A stretch of DNA of 32,091 nt, taken from contig JBAXFM010000018.1 of the NCBI GenBank assembly GCA_037139855.1, forward strand, positions 1 to 32,091. Reading direction: 5' to 3'. How positions within the stretch are numbered: position 1 is the first letter of the stretch; the number at the start of each line of letters is the position of its first letter. The DNA is from CAIVAT01 sp037139855. Its GTDB lineage: Bacteria > Bacteroidota > Bacteroidia > Bacteroidales > FEN-979. Positions 1 through 7,554 of this stretch are shown in pieces. The notes beneath the pieces were generated by a model. The model did no database searches. It was given only the letters and a program-made list of their open reading frames with translations, and was not told the origin of the DNA. The position numbers were made by a program, and so were the translations under genes.

Positions 1-2
1 TG

Positions 3-1703
3 GCTGATCCTTGCTGGGGGAAGTTTAAGGAGAGTGAGGGAGGGAATAAAATTACGTTGAATGTTCCTTGCCCTTATGGGGACATCCAATTACGAATGAC
101 GAATGACGAATTACGAATGACGAATCCTGATTCCATTTACCGAAATCCGAAATCTGAAACCCGAAATCCGAAATCCGAAACCCGAAATCCGAATTCGCGT
201 CACACCGGCTCCACTCTACTGGCCATCGATTTAAACAATGACGGACTTAAGGACCTGATTCTGGGAGATGTGGATTATCCAAATCTGGTTGCGTTGTATA
301 ATGGCGGTAACGTCGATTCTGCTTTCATGGTGGCCCAGGATACGGCATTTCCGGCAACATCCGCCATGGTTCATTTGTTTTCATTTCCGGCAGTTTCACT
401 CCTGGATATTGACAACGACGGGTTAAAGGATCTGCTGATTTCCCCTTTTGACCCTGCACTTTATACTTCTGATAACTACAATTGTGTGTGGTTTTATAAA
501 AATACCGGAACGGGTACCATGCCACACTTTGAATTTCAGGCTAAGCAATTGTTTCGCAATGAAACGATGGACTTCGGATCAGCTTCGCATCCTGTACTTT
601 TGGACATGGATGGTGATGGCCTGCAGGATATGTTTGTCGGCAATGATGGCTACTACGATTCATCATACTATAAGAATACAGATTTGCATTCTGTTTATAC
701 TTCCCGGATTGCCTTCTTCAGAAACAGTGGTACCATTTCGGCCCCTGTATTCAATTGCATGACCGCTGACCTGGCAGGAATTTCAGCAATGGGATGGCGC
801 GGAGCCTATCCTGCCCTGGGCGATCTGAATGGGGATGGGCACCCGGATATGCTTGTTGGCAATAATGATGGAACTTTGGCTTTCTTTAAAAACGTTGGAA
901 ATAATTCCGGGGTCCCGGTTTTTGATCCACCGGTCAAAAACTGGCAGGGAATCGATGCAGGGGATTACAGTGCTCCGCAAATTTTCGACCTGGATAATGA
1001 TGATATCCCTGACCTGATCATTGGAGAACAAAACGGAAACCTTAATTATTATAAAAATACCGGAACAGTTGAAAATCCTCTGTTTTCGCTAATAACAGAC
1101 AGTCTCGGCAAAGTAAATGTGACAAATTACAATGTCTCTTACAACGGATTCAGCATCCCCTGTTTTGCAAGACAAACTGACGGGAGTACTTTCCTCATTG
1201 TAGGTTCGGATGAAGGGCGCATTCATCTTTACGGGAATATTGATCACAACCTGAATGGGAAATTCACAGAAACCAGTGGATTATACACATGGCTCTCATC
1301 CACCCCGAATGATACCATTTTTGGCTGGCAAACTTCTCCTACCATAGGCCATCTCACAGATCCTGATGCTTTTGATCTCATCACCGGAAACTTCTCCGGA
1401 GGATTGAATTACATCACCAAAGGCATTCCTGCTGAAATAATCCCGGGAATTTCTTCAATAAAAACATCTTATGATGGTTCATGGAAGGTGTATCCCAACC
1501 CGGCCGATGTAACCATCACAATCAAATCATTCATGGGCTCGCAAAACCAAGCAACGGGAAGAATTGACAATCTATACGGCCAAACAGTTCTTGAGTTTCC
1601 ATTCAACGGCCTGGCAACAATCTCTGTTGTAGACCTTCCAACCGGCATATACGTAATCCACTTGGGAGAAGGTACCAGCAAGCTGGTTATTGCTCACCCG
1701 TGA
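3..1703 (+). CDS. FG-GAP/VCBS-repeat protein with T9SS sorting domain (5' truncated by window edge)
   Basis: The frame is open to the left edge with no stop, so the gene starts outside the window; position 3 is the first full codon, and the TTG at 57 is not a credible start. FG-GAP/VCBS-type motifs with DxNxDGxxD calcium loops recur (DLNNDGLKDL, DIDNDGLKDL, DMDGDGLQDM, DLNGDGHPDM, DLDNDDIPDL), indicating a beta-propeller. The last ~80 residues (WKVYPNPAD through GIYVIHLGEG to the end) match a type A T9SS sorting domain, so the protein is probably exported by the Por system to the cell surface or medium. Between the CWGKF segment and the first FG-GAP repeat, a block read from 7-bp arrays (about 88-195) interrupts the protein with RMTNDEL and RNPKSET repeats. 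Substrate and role are unknown. Confidence 0.85.
   Translation, partial: ADPCWGKFKESEGGNKITLNVPCPYGDIQLRMTNDELRMTNPDSIYRNPKSETRNPKSETRNPNSRHTGSTLLAIDLNNDGLKDLILGDVDYPNLVALYNGGNVDSAFMVAQDTAFPATSAMVHLFSFPAVSLLDIDNDGLKDLLISPFDPALYTSDNYNCVWFYKNTGTGTMPHFEFQAKQLFRNETMDFGSASHPVLLDMDGDGLQDMFVGNDGYYDSSYYKNTDLHSVYTSRIAFFRNSGTISAPVFNCMTADLAGISAMGWRGAYPALGDLNGDGHPDMLVGNNDGTLAFFKNVGNNSGVPVFDPPVKNWQGIDAGDYSAPQIFDLDNDDIPDLIIGEQNGNLNYYKNTGTVENPLFSLITDSLGKVNVTNYNVSYNGFSIPCFARQTDGSTFLIVGSDEGRIHLYGNIDHNLNGKFTETSGLYTWLSSTPNDTIFGWQTSPTIGHLTDPDAFDLITGNFSGGLNYITKGIPAEIIPGISSIKTSYDGSWKVYPNPADVTITIKSFMGSQNQATGRIDNLYGQTVLEFPFNGLATISVVDLPTGIYVIHLGEGTSKLVIAHP
88..125 (+). repeat. 7-bp array, AATGACG type, translated in-frame
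   Basis: Five consecutive heptamers (AATTACG, AATGACG, AATGACG, AATTACG, AATGACG) followed by AAT. In the host frame a perfect array would place TGA at 90-92 and 111-113. Exactly these two units carry TTA instead, so the frame stays open. The same unit, in complement, occurs at the murG/murC junction near 11785-11817. Confidence 0.85.
140..195 (+). repeat. 7-bp array, CCGAAAT type, translated in-frame
   Basis: Eight heptamers in a row, five of them exactly CCGAAAT and the others one or two bases away (CTGAAAC, CCGAAAC, CCGAATT). The translation is a heptapeptide repeat around RNPKSET. The same unit occurs in murG near 11314-11378 and, in complement, in the flavoprotein gene at 18811-18845. 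Confidence 0.9.
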
Positions 1704-1732
1704 TCCTGGGTTTTCCCAACCTGGATGGAATT

Positions 1733-1930
1733 ATTTCACGCTGATTTACGCAGAAAAGGAAGCGGATAACGGCTAAAAAAAATCCATCCCATTATTTTAT
1801 ACTTGCTTCAGAAGACCCCATTTGACTCGGGAATTAAGTCCTCCATGATATTTCTATAAAAGACTGTCCGGCCATATAGAACAATATCAGCGTGAATCTG
1901 CATTCTTTTCAGCGAAAATCTGCATGAAAT
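1733..1930. repeat. Inverted-repeat pair bounding non-coding DNA
   Basis: Positions 1733-1756 and the complement of 1907-1930 agree at 20 of 24 bases, around the core words CACGCTGATTT and CGCAGAAA. A second partial copy of the same words (ATCAGCGTGAATCTGC) lies at 1886-1901. About 150 bp between the arms has no convincing ORF. The layout (facing degenerate repeats around a short spacer) resembles a small MITE-like or extragenic palindromic element. Nothing else was recognised in 1704-2010. Confidence 0.5.
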
Positions 1931-2006
1931 TTTTCATTTTTTGTTTTCATAAAAGTCTTGAAAAAAACATTCAGAAGAGCACTTACAATATCTTTTTGCA
2001 AAAAAA

Positions 2007-2016
2007 GTTATTAACA
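2007..2016 (+). promoter_or_regulatory. GTTATTAACA box upstream of mraZ
   Basis: This exact 10-mer recurs upstream of ftsZ at 15334-15343, and with one change (GTTATCAACA) upstream of rpsT at 26571-26580. It abuts the MraZ operator. It could be a site for a shared regulator or a DnaA-like box. The function is inferred from recurrence only. Confidence 0.25.
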
Positions 2017-2017
2017 G

Positions 2018-2047
2018 TGGGGAAATGTGGGAAAATGTGGGGGAATT
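2018..2047 (+). promoter_or_regulatory. MraZ operator: three TGGG repeats at 10-bp spacing
   Basis: TGGG occurs at 2018, 2028 and 2038, each within GTGGGRAAAT-like 10-mers, so the spacing is exactly one helical turn. E. coli MraZ is known to bind TGGGN direct repeats separated by 5 nt upstream of its own gene, the same 10-bp period. The array lies 30-60 bp upstream of the mraZ start and just upstream of the likely -7 box. It is therefore most simply read as the autoregulatory site of the dcw cluster. Confidence 0.75.
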
Positions 2048-2052
2048 CTGTA

Positions 2053-2060
2053 TATATTTA
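2053..2060 (+). promoter_or_regulatory. Candidate -7 element of the mraZ/dcw promoter
   Basis: TATATTTA matches 7 of 8 positions of the Bacteroidota -7 consensus TAnnTTTG and lies 19 bp before the mraZ start. No clear TTTG -33 box is visible because that position is occupied by the MraZ repeats. This would fit repression by occlusion. Confidence 0.4.
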
Positions 2061-2078
2061 CACTCGAAATAAAAACAG

Positions 2079-2561
2079 GTGTCAACAACAAACTTAATCG
2101 GTGAATTTGAGTGCAGGCTTGATGATAAAAGCCGCGTCATTCTTCCTGCTGCGCTGAAAAAACAGATCAGCCCGGAGGCACATGATAAGTTTGTCATCAA
2201 TCGTGGTTTTGAAGGCTGCCTGGTACTTTATCCGCAGAATGTTTGGGATGAAACCACTGCCAGGATGAATAAGCTGAACCTGTTTGTTAAAGATCATCGT
2301 CAGTTTGTACGGGCATTCAACAATGGCGCTACCCCCCTTTCACTCGACAATCAGAACAGGTTACTGCTGCCAAAACCGTTACTCGACTACGCATCAATCG
2401 ACAAGGATGTTATTTTGTTTGCTTACTCTGACAGGATTGAGGTATGGAATAAGAAAACCTACCTTGACCTTGTTTCAAAAGAGCCGGAGGATTTTGCACA
2501 ACTGGCCGAAAAAGTAATGGGTAATCTGAATATTAGCACCTCCGGCAATGATTTACCATAA
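2079..2561 (+). CDS. mraZ: Transcriptional regulator MraZ
   Basis: A 160-residue protein with the MraZ two-lobed AbrB-like fold: the first lobe runs through GEFECRLDDKSRVILPAALK, and the second contains LDNQNRLLLPKPLLDY. MraZ forms ring-shaped oligomers and binds repeats upstream of its own operon, where it represses dcw transcription. A matching TGGG array lies at 2018-2047. The start is GTG at 2079, immediately before STTNLIGEFE; no earlier start in frame gives a better N-terminus. The 3' end overlaps rsmH by 14 bp, the classic arrangement at the head of the dcw cluster. Confidence 0.95.
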   Translation: MSTTNLIGEFECRLDDKSRVILPAALKKQISPEAHDKFVINRGFEGCLVLYPQNVWDETTARMNKLNLFVKDHRQFVRAFNNGATPLSLDNQNRLLLPKPLLDYASIDKDVILFAYSDRIEVWNKKTYLDLVSKEPEDFAQLAEKVMGNLNISTSGNDLP

Positions 2562-3444
2562 AAGTGTATTGCTTGATGCAAGTATTGATGCACTGGCTAT
2601 CAAGCCCGGTGGCATTTATGTGGATGCCACCTTTGGAGGCGGAGGACATGCAAAAGCCATCCTCGAAAAATTGCAGGGTGGAAAATTAATTGCATTTGAC
2701 CAGGATGAGGAGGCCATCATGAACAGGATCGATGACCCGCGACTGATCATGGTGAATAACAATTTCCGGTTTCTGCGCAATTTCCTGAAACTGCACAATT
2801 CGGCCCAGGTGGATGGAATTCTTGCCGACCTCGGCATTTCCTCACACCAGATTGATCAGCCGGAACGTGGGTTTTCAACACGGTTCGATGGAATGCTCGA
2901 CATGCGTATGGATCAGAAAAAGAAGCAAACAGCGAAGGATATCGTAAATCAATACAGCGAAGAAAACCTGAGTGATCTCTTCTTTACTTATGGTGAAATA
3001 AGAAATGCGCGCAAACTGTCCTCCCGCATTGTGGAAGCACGAAAAATCAAACCGGTGGAAACAACCAGTGCACTCAAAGAAATAGCCAATACCTGCGCCG
3101 AACGTGGCAAAGAATTCAAATACCAGGCACAGATTTTTCAGGCCCTGCGCATAGAAGTGAACCAGGAGATGGAATCCCTGAGGGAATTCCTGAAGCAAGC
3201 TGTAAATGCGTTAAAACCTGAAGGCAGATTGGTTGTAATCGCTTATCATTCGCTGGAAGACAAACTGGTTAAAAACTATTTCCGCTCGGGTAATTTCGAA
3301 GGCATCGTTGAAAAAGATTTTTATGGCAATGTGCTTGCGCCTTTAAAGGTGATAACCCGCAAAGCCATTGTGCCGACAGAACAAGAAGTTGAAGAAAACA
3401 ACCGGTCACGCAGTGCAAAATTGCGGGTGGCCGAAAAAATATAA
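2548..3444 (+). CDS. rsmH: 16S rRNA (cytosine-N4)-methyltransferase RsmH
   Basis: RsmH (formerly MraW) uses SAM to methylate N4 of C1402 (E. coli numbering) in 16S rRNA. The 298 residues fit the family length. The SAM-binding segment VDATFGGGGHAKAIL is at about residues 25-39. The family signatures ILADLGISSHQID and QALRIEVNQEMESLREFL follow, and the C-terminus has IAYHSLEDKLVKNYF and RSAKLRVAEK. The ATG at 2548 lies inside the end of mraZ, so translation is probably coupled. It is the second dcw gene, as in most bacteria. Confidence 0.96.
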   Translation: MIYHKSVLLDASIDALAIKPGGIYVDATFGGGGHAKAILEKLQGGKLIAFDQDEEAIMNRIDDPRLIMVNNNFRFLRNFLKLHNSAQVDGILADLGISSHQIDQPERGFSTRFDGMLDMRMDQKKKQTAKDIVNQYSEENLSDLFFTYGEIRNARKLSSRIVEARKIKPVETTSALKEIANTCAERGKEFKYQAQIFQALRIEVNQEMESLREFLKQAVNALKPEGRLVVIAYHSLEDKLVKNYFRSGNFEGIVEKDFYGNVLAPLKVITRKAIVPTEQEVEENNRSRSAKLRVAEKI

Positions 3445-3446
3445 TA

Positions 3447-3929
3447 GTGAAGGAAAACCTGAAATATAACGATCAGTCTCATGTTTTGAATGATTCTCCA
3501 ACGTCGGGAAACACCCCGGCGGAGGAGAATCCTGGGTTTGATGTGCATGCGCCGGAAAAAGAGCCTGTCAAAGCGGTTAAGAGGTCGAACAAGAGCCGGA
3601 GAGCTGTACAGGATTTCCTTGGAGGCGATTACCTTTCGAAAGAATGGGTGACCGGGAATCTCCTGTTTATCCTTTATGTTGCGCTGCTTGCCATGGTTTA
3701 TATCGCCAATACCTATTATACAGAAAAAAAATTCAAGGCGATTGAACGAACAAAGATTGAACTGAAAGAGTTGCGATACGGATATATCACAACCAAATCG
3801 ATCCTGATGTTTCAGGGACGTCAGTCGGAAATATCCAAGCGGGCGATCATCCAGGGTCTCAAGGAAGCAAAAATGCCTCCTTATAAAATTCTTTATTCAG
3901 GCGAAGCAATTCAGCCAAAGAAACCATAA
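3447..3929 (+). CDS. ftsL: FtsL-like cell division protein
   Basis: A 160-residue single-pass protein. The N-terminal ~65 residues are charged and cytoplasmic. One membrane segment is at about 70-88 (NLLFILYVALLAMVYIANT). A helical periplasmic part starting TEKKFKAIERTKIELKEL could form a short coiled coil. Position between rsmH and ftsI, topology and the LGGDYLSKEWVTGN approach to the membrane match the Bacteroidota FtsL-like family. FtsL normally forms the FtsQLB complex that activates FtsWI. The start is GTG at 3447, 2 bp after rsmH. Assignment rests on synteny and topology more than sequence motifs, because FtsL diverges fast. Confidence 0.85.
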   Translation: MKENLKYNDQSHVLNDSPTSGNTPAEENPGFDVHAPEKEPVKAVKRSNKSRRAVQDFLGGDYLSKEWVTGNLLFILYVALLAMVYIANTYYTEKKFKAIERTKIELKELRYGYITTKSILMFQGRQSEISKRAIIQGLKEAKMPPYKILYSGEAIQPKKP

Positions 3930-3933
3930 GTCA

Positions 3934-6081
3934 ATGAAAGAGATCAAAAAAGGCATATTGATCCGTGTTTACCTGGTTTACCTGGCTGTTTTGCTATTCG
4001 GGCTTTTCATTATTGCTAGGGTGATCATGATCCAGCAGTTTGAAAAGAAAGAGTTCCTCGAAATGGCTAAAAAACAAGAGATCAGTCTGGTTGAGATGGA
4101 GGCAATCCGTGGCAATATTCTGGCCGATGATGGCAGCCTGCTCGCCGTATCCATTCCCATTTTCGAAGTCAGGATGGATGTAATGACCGACTCCATCACT
4201 GATGAGGTTTTCAGCAAAAACGTTGATTCCCTGTCGGTGTGTCTTTCACAATTGTTCAAAGACAGAACCCCGTCATCATATAAAGATATGCTTTGGGATG
4301 GTAGGAGAAACCACATCCGGTATCTGCTGATCCGGCGTGATGTTACTTATCCCGATCTGAAGAAAATGCAGCATTTTCCCATCTTCAAACGTGGAAAATA
4401 TAAAGGGGGTATGATCATCATTGCCCAATACCAAAGGGAACTTCCTTACAAATCACTGGCCCGCCGTATCATCGGATATGAAAGCGGGGAAGCCGAACAC
4501 AAGGTGTTTGTCGGCCTGGAGGGTTCGTTTACAAAAAACCTGCAAGGCGTCAATGGCCAGCAACTCATGCGTCGCATCGGAGGCAAGGCCTGGGTGCCGG
4601 TTGATCCTGAAAGCCAGGTAGAACCACAAAACGGCAATGACATTATCACCACCCTTGATGTAAACCTCCAGGACTTGGCAGAAACCTCCCTCCGCAAGGA
4701 ACTCATTGCCGACAGCGCCGACCATGGTTGTGTGATCCTGATGGAAGTGAAAACAGGCTACCTGAGGGCCATGGCCAACCTGGGCCTCACAAAACGGGGA
4801 ACCTACGAAGAAATTTTTAACTATGCGATTGGTGAAAGCCAGGAAACCGGTTCAACATTTAAACTGGCCTCGTTTCTGGTAGCCCTTGACGATCGCAAAA
4901 TTAATCTCACCACTCCGGTAAACTGTTCGGGTGGAATTACCTATTATTCCGGTCGTAAGATGGAAGATTCTCATCATGGGCTCGGAGTCATCACAGCGCT
5001 GCAGGTATTCGAAAAATCGTCAAACGTGGGTACCTCCAGAATGGTCTACAGTGCCTATTCAGACTCTGCCCAACGATATATCGACGGTCTTTACCGGATC
5101 GGCATCAACCGGCCACTGGGACTTCAAATCGCCGGAGAAGGAAGACCATATATCAAAAACACCAAAAGCAAATACTGGTCGGCACTTTCACTGCCCTGGA
5201 TGTCAATCGGCTATGAAATTTCACTGGCGCCCATACACCTTCTTGCCCTCTACAATGCAGTGGCAAACAACGGGGTGATGGTTAAACCGCTCTTTGTACG
5301 CGAGATTCGCAAGAACGGCCAACTCGTTCAGCGGTTCAACCCGGTGGTGATCAATCCTCAGATCGTTTCACCCTGGGCCATCCAGCAAGCAAAACTGATG
5401 CTTGAAGGAGTGGTGGAAGAAGGCACGGGTGCAAGCATCAAATCCCCCAACTATAAAATTGCCGGGAAGACGGGTACCTGTCAGATAGCCGCCGGAAACA
5501 AAGGGTATCGCCAGGGAACCAAACAGGTTCAGTACAAGGGATCGTTTGTTGGGTATTTTCCTGCCGACAATCCAAAATATTCTTTGATCGTCGTCATTGT
5601 AAACCCCAGAAAGGGGAAATACTATGGCGGCGCTGTTGCCGCGCCGGTTTTTCGTGAATTATCGGATAAACTTTATGCCATCCGTCCCGACATCATGATT
5701 CCTTTACCTGTCGACACTGTCTCTTCACACCTGCCTTTTGCCCAATCAGGACAGATGAAAGACTTGACTGATGCATTCTCTCTTCTCAACATGAAGGCCC
5801 GCCCTGAAAACGGACAATCAACCTGGGCCCGCCCCGAAGTTTCCTCAGACAATATGGTACTCTCGGCTGCTTCCGTTGTACGGGGAATAATGCCCGATGT
5901 ATGCGGCATGGGCCTGAAAGATGCACTCTATCTCCTTGAACAACAAGGGCTGAATGTGCTGGTGAACGGCAGGGGAACCGTTGTGAAACAATCGGTCAAC
6001 CCCGGATTTGGCATCTATAAAGGTATGCCTGTGGTGATCGAGCTGAAAGTTAAACAGGAAAAACCAAAAACCCAGGCATGA
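3934..6081 (+). CDS. ftsI: Peptidoglycan transpeptidase FtsI (PBP3) with PASTA domain
   Basis: Septal D,D-transpeptidase that cross-links peptidoglycan made by FtsW. A membrane anchor at about residues 9-30 is followed by the dimerisation/pedestal region (MEAIRGNILADDGSLLAVS). The penicillin-binding domain has all three active-site motifs: S307-T-F-K with the nucleophilic serine, S362-S-N, and K512-T-G. The C-terminus (from about 650) holds one PASTA-like domain (PDVCGMGLKDALYLLEQQGL). The 715-residue length suits Bacteroidota class B PBPs carrying PASTA. It starts 4 bp after ftsL and its stop overlaps the murE start by 4 bp (ATGA). Confidence 0.95.
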   Translation: MKEIKKGILIRVYLVYLAVLLFGLFIIARVIMIQQFEKKEFLEMAKKQEISLVEMEAIRGNILADDGSLLAVSIPIFEVRMDVMTDSITDEVFSKNVDSLSVCLSQLFKDRTPSSYKDMLWDGRRNHIRYLLIRRDVTYPDLKKMQHFPIFKRGKYKGGMIIIAQYQRELPYKSLARRIIGYESGEAEHKVFVGLEGSFTKNLQGVNGQQLMRRIGGKAWVPVDPESQVEPQNGNDIITTLDVNLQDLAETSLRKELIADSADHGCVILMEVKTGYLRAMANLGLTKRGTYEEIFNYAIGESQETGSTFKLASFLVALDDRKINLTTPVNCSGGITYYSGRKMEDSHHGLGVITALQVFEKSSNVGTSRMVYSAYSDSAQRYIDGLYRIGINRPLGLQIAGEGRPYIKNTKSKYWSALSLPWMSIGYEISLAPIHLLALYNAVANNGVMVKPLFVREIRKNGQLVQRFNPVVINPQIVSPWAIQQAKLMLEGVVEEGTGASIKSPNYKIAGKTGTCQIAAGNKGYRQGTKQVQYKGSFVGYFPADNPKYSLIVVIVNPRKGKYYGGAVAAPVFRELSDKLYAIRPDIMIPLPVDTVSSHLPFAQSGQMKDLTDAFSLLNMKARPENGQSTWARPEVSSDNMVLSAASVVRGIMPDVCGMGLKDALYLLEQQGLNVLVNGRGTVVKQSVNPGFGIYKGMPVVIELKVKQEKPKTQA

Positions 6082-7550
6082 TGCTGCTCAGGGATATCAT
6101 CGGCAATATTCCGGTCACCGGTATAAACGGAAGCACCGATATCACCATCAGTGGGATACAGTTCGATTCACGTAAGGTGACGCCTGGAAATGTATTTTTT
6201 GCAGTGCCGGGTACTATCTCCGACGGTCATTCATTCATCAATGCTGTTATTGAAAAAGGGGCTTCAGTAATTGTTTGTGAACATCTTCCCGCAATGATGC
6301 ATGATGGAGTTACCTACGTGGTGGTTGAGAAAACATCTCTGGCGCTGGGCGTAACGGCCTCAGAATTTTATGGAAATCCTTCTTCAAAGCTTAAACTGAT
6401 CGGCGTGACCGGCACAAACGGCAAAACAACAATCGTTACCTTATTGCATCAGTTGTTTCTTGCGCTTGGTTTTGGCTCGGGTCTCATCTCAACCATCAAC
6501 AATAAAATAAACCATGTTGAAGTACCGGCAACACATACTACCCCCGATCCTGTTCAGCTCAACGAATTGCTTGCCCGCATGGTCAAGGAGGGTTGTGAAT
6601 ACTGTTTTATGGAAGTCTCTTCTCATGCTGTAGACCAGCAACGGATCGCCGGACTCAGTTTTGCCGGAGGCATTTTCACAAACCTTACCCACGATCATCT
6701 CGATTATCACAAAACTTTTGACGCCTACCTCCATGCAAAAAAAACGTTTTTTGACAACCTTCCGGCCACAGCCTTTGCATTGGTAAACAAAGATGACAAA
6801 AACGGGAGGGTGATGATCCAGAATACCCAGGCTGCCAAATACACCCTCAGCCTCCAGGCAATGGCCGATTTCAGATGCAGGATCATCGAAAATCAATTCC
6901 ATGGAATACATTTAAACCTGGATGGGCAAGAAGTATGGTTTAAACTCATCGGTACGTTCAACGCCTACAATCTGCTCACAGTATATGCAGCATCTGTACT
7001 GCTTGGACAGGATAAAACAGAGGTTCTCACACTCCTGAGCAGGATGGACCCGGTTGCAGGCCGGTTTAATTACGTGATGTCTGCTGATAATATCACGGGA
7101 ATTGTGGATTATGCCCATACACCTGATGCACTAAAAAACGTATTGGAAACAATCAATGAAATTCGTGGTCACCATGAACAGCTGATCACGGTGGTGGGCG
7201 CCGGGGGAAACCGGGATGCGGCAAAGCGGCCGGTCATGACAAAGATTGCAACAATCCTCAGCGACCGGGTCATCCTTACTTCTGATAATCCCCGCCATGA
7301 AGAACCAGAAGCAATTCTGGCAGAAATGAAAGCAGGTGTGGAACCTCATCATGCCAAAAAAGTGCTGGTCATTGTCAACCGGCTGGAAGCCATAAAAACC
7401 GCCTGTGCACTTGCCAAATCAGGGGACATCATTCTGGTGGCTGGGAAAGGGCATGAAAACTATCAGGAAGTCAAGGGAGTCAGGCATCACTTCGATGACA
7501 AAGAGGTGCTTCAGGAAATTTTCGGAAACGATAACATGGTAAACCGCTAA
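6078..7550 (+). CDS. murE: UDP-MurNAc-tripeptide synthetase MurE (meso-DAP-adding type)
   Basis: Cytoplasmic ATP-dependent ligase adding the third amino acid to UDP-MurNAc-L-Ala-D-Glu. The N-terminal UDP-binding domain includes GIQFDSRKVTPGNVFFAVPG. The ATP loop GVTGTNGKTT is at residues 109-118. The central domain has THTTPDPVQL and MEVSSHAVDQ. The C-terminal substrate motif D403-N-P-R is the signature of meso-diaminopimelate-adding MurE, so the wall is predicted to be DAP type. The length, 490 residues, is normal. The start overlaps the end of ftsI by 4 bp. All ligase motifs are intact here, in contrast to the reduced murD two genes downstream. Confidence 0.96.
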   Translation: MMLLRDIIGNIPVTGINGSTDITISGIQFDSRKVTPGNVFFAVPGTISDGHSFINAVIEKGASVIVCEHLPAMMHDGVTYVVVEKTSLALGVTASEFYGNPSSKLKLIGVTGTNGKTTIVTLLHQLFLALGFGSGLISTINNKINHVEVPATHTTPDPVQLNELLARMVKEGCEYCFMEVSSHAVDQQRIAGLSFAGGIFTNLTHDHLDYHKTFDAYLHAKKTFFDNLPATAFALVNKDDKNGRVMIQNTQAAKYTLSLQAMADFRCRIIENQFHGIHLNLDGQEVWFKLIGTFNAYNLLTVYAASVLLGQDKTEVLTLLSRMDPVAGRFNYVMSADNITGIVDYAHTPDALKNVLETINEIRGHHEQLITVVGAGGNRDAAKRPVMTKIATILSDRVILTSDNPRHEEPEAILAEMKAGVEPHHAKKVLVIVNRLEAIKTACALAKSGDIILVAGKGHENYQEVKGVRHHFDDKEVLQEIFGNDNMVNR

Positions 7551-7554
7551 GCCT

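Noticed and set aside
57..59. TTG at 57 as start of the FG-GAP protein
   Set aside because: The frame is open to the window edge and the upstream residues (CWGKFKES) look like protein; the gene is cut by the edge.
140..195. CRISPR-like array
   Set aside because: Units are 7 bp, contiguous and without spacers, and the site is inside a coding frame.
1702..1726. Rho-independent terminator after the FG-GAP gene
   Set aside because: An imperfect stem of CCTGGGTT/AACCTGG words is possible, but no T-run follows.
2007..2016. Replication origin (DnaA box cluster)
   Set aside because: A single weak match to TTATCCACA, with no cluster, no AT-rich unwinding region and no dnaA nearby.
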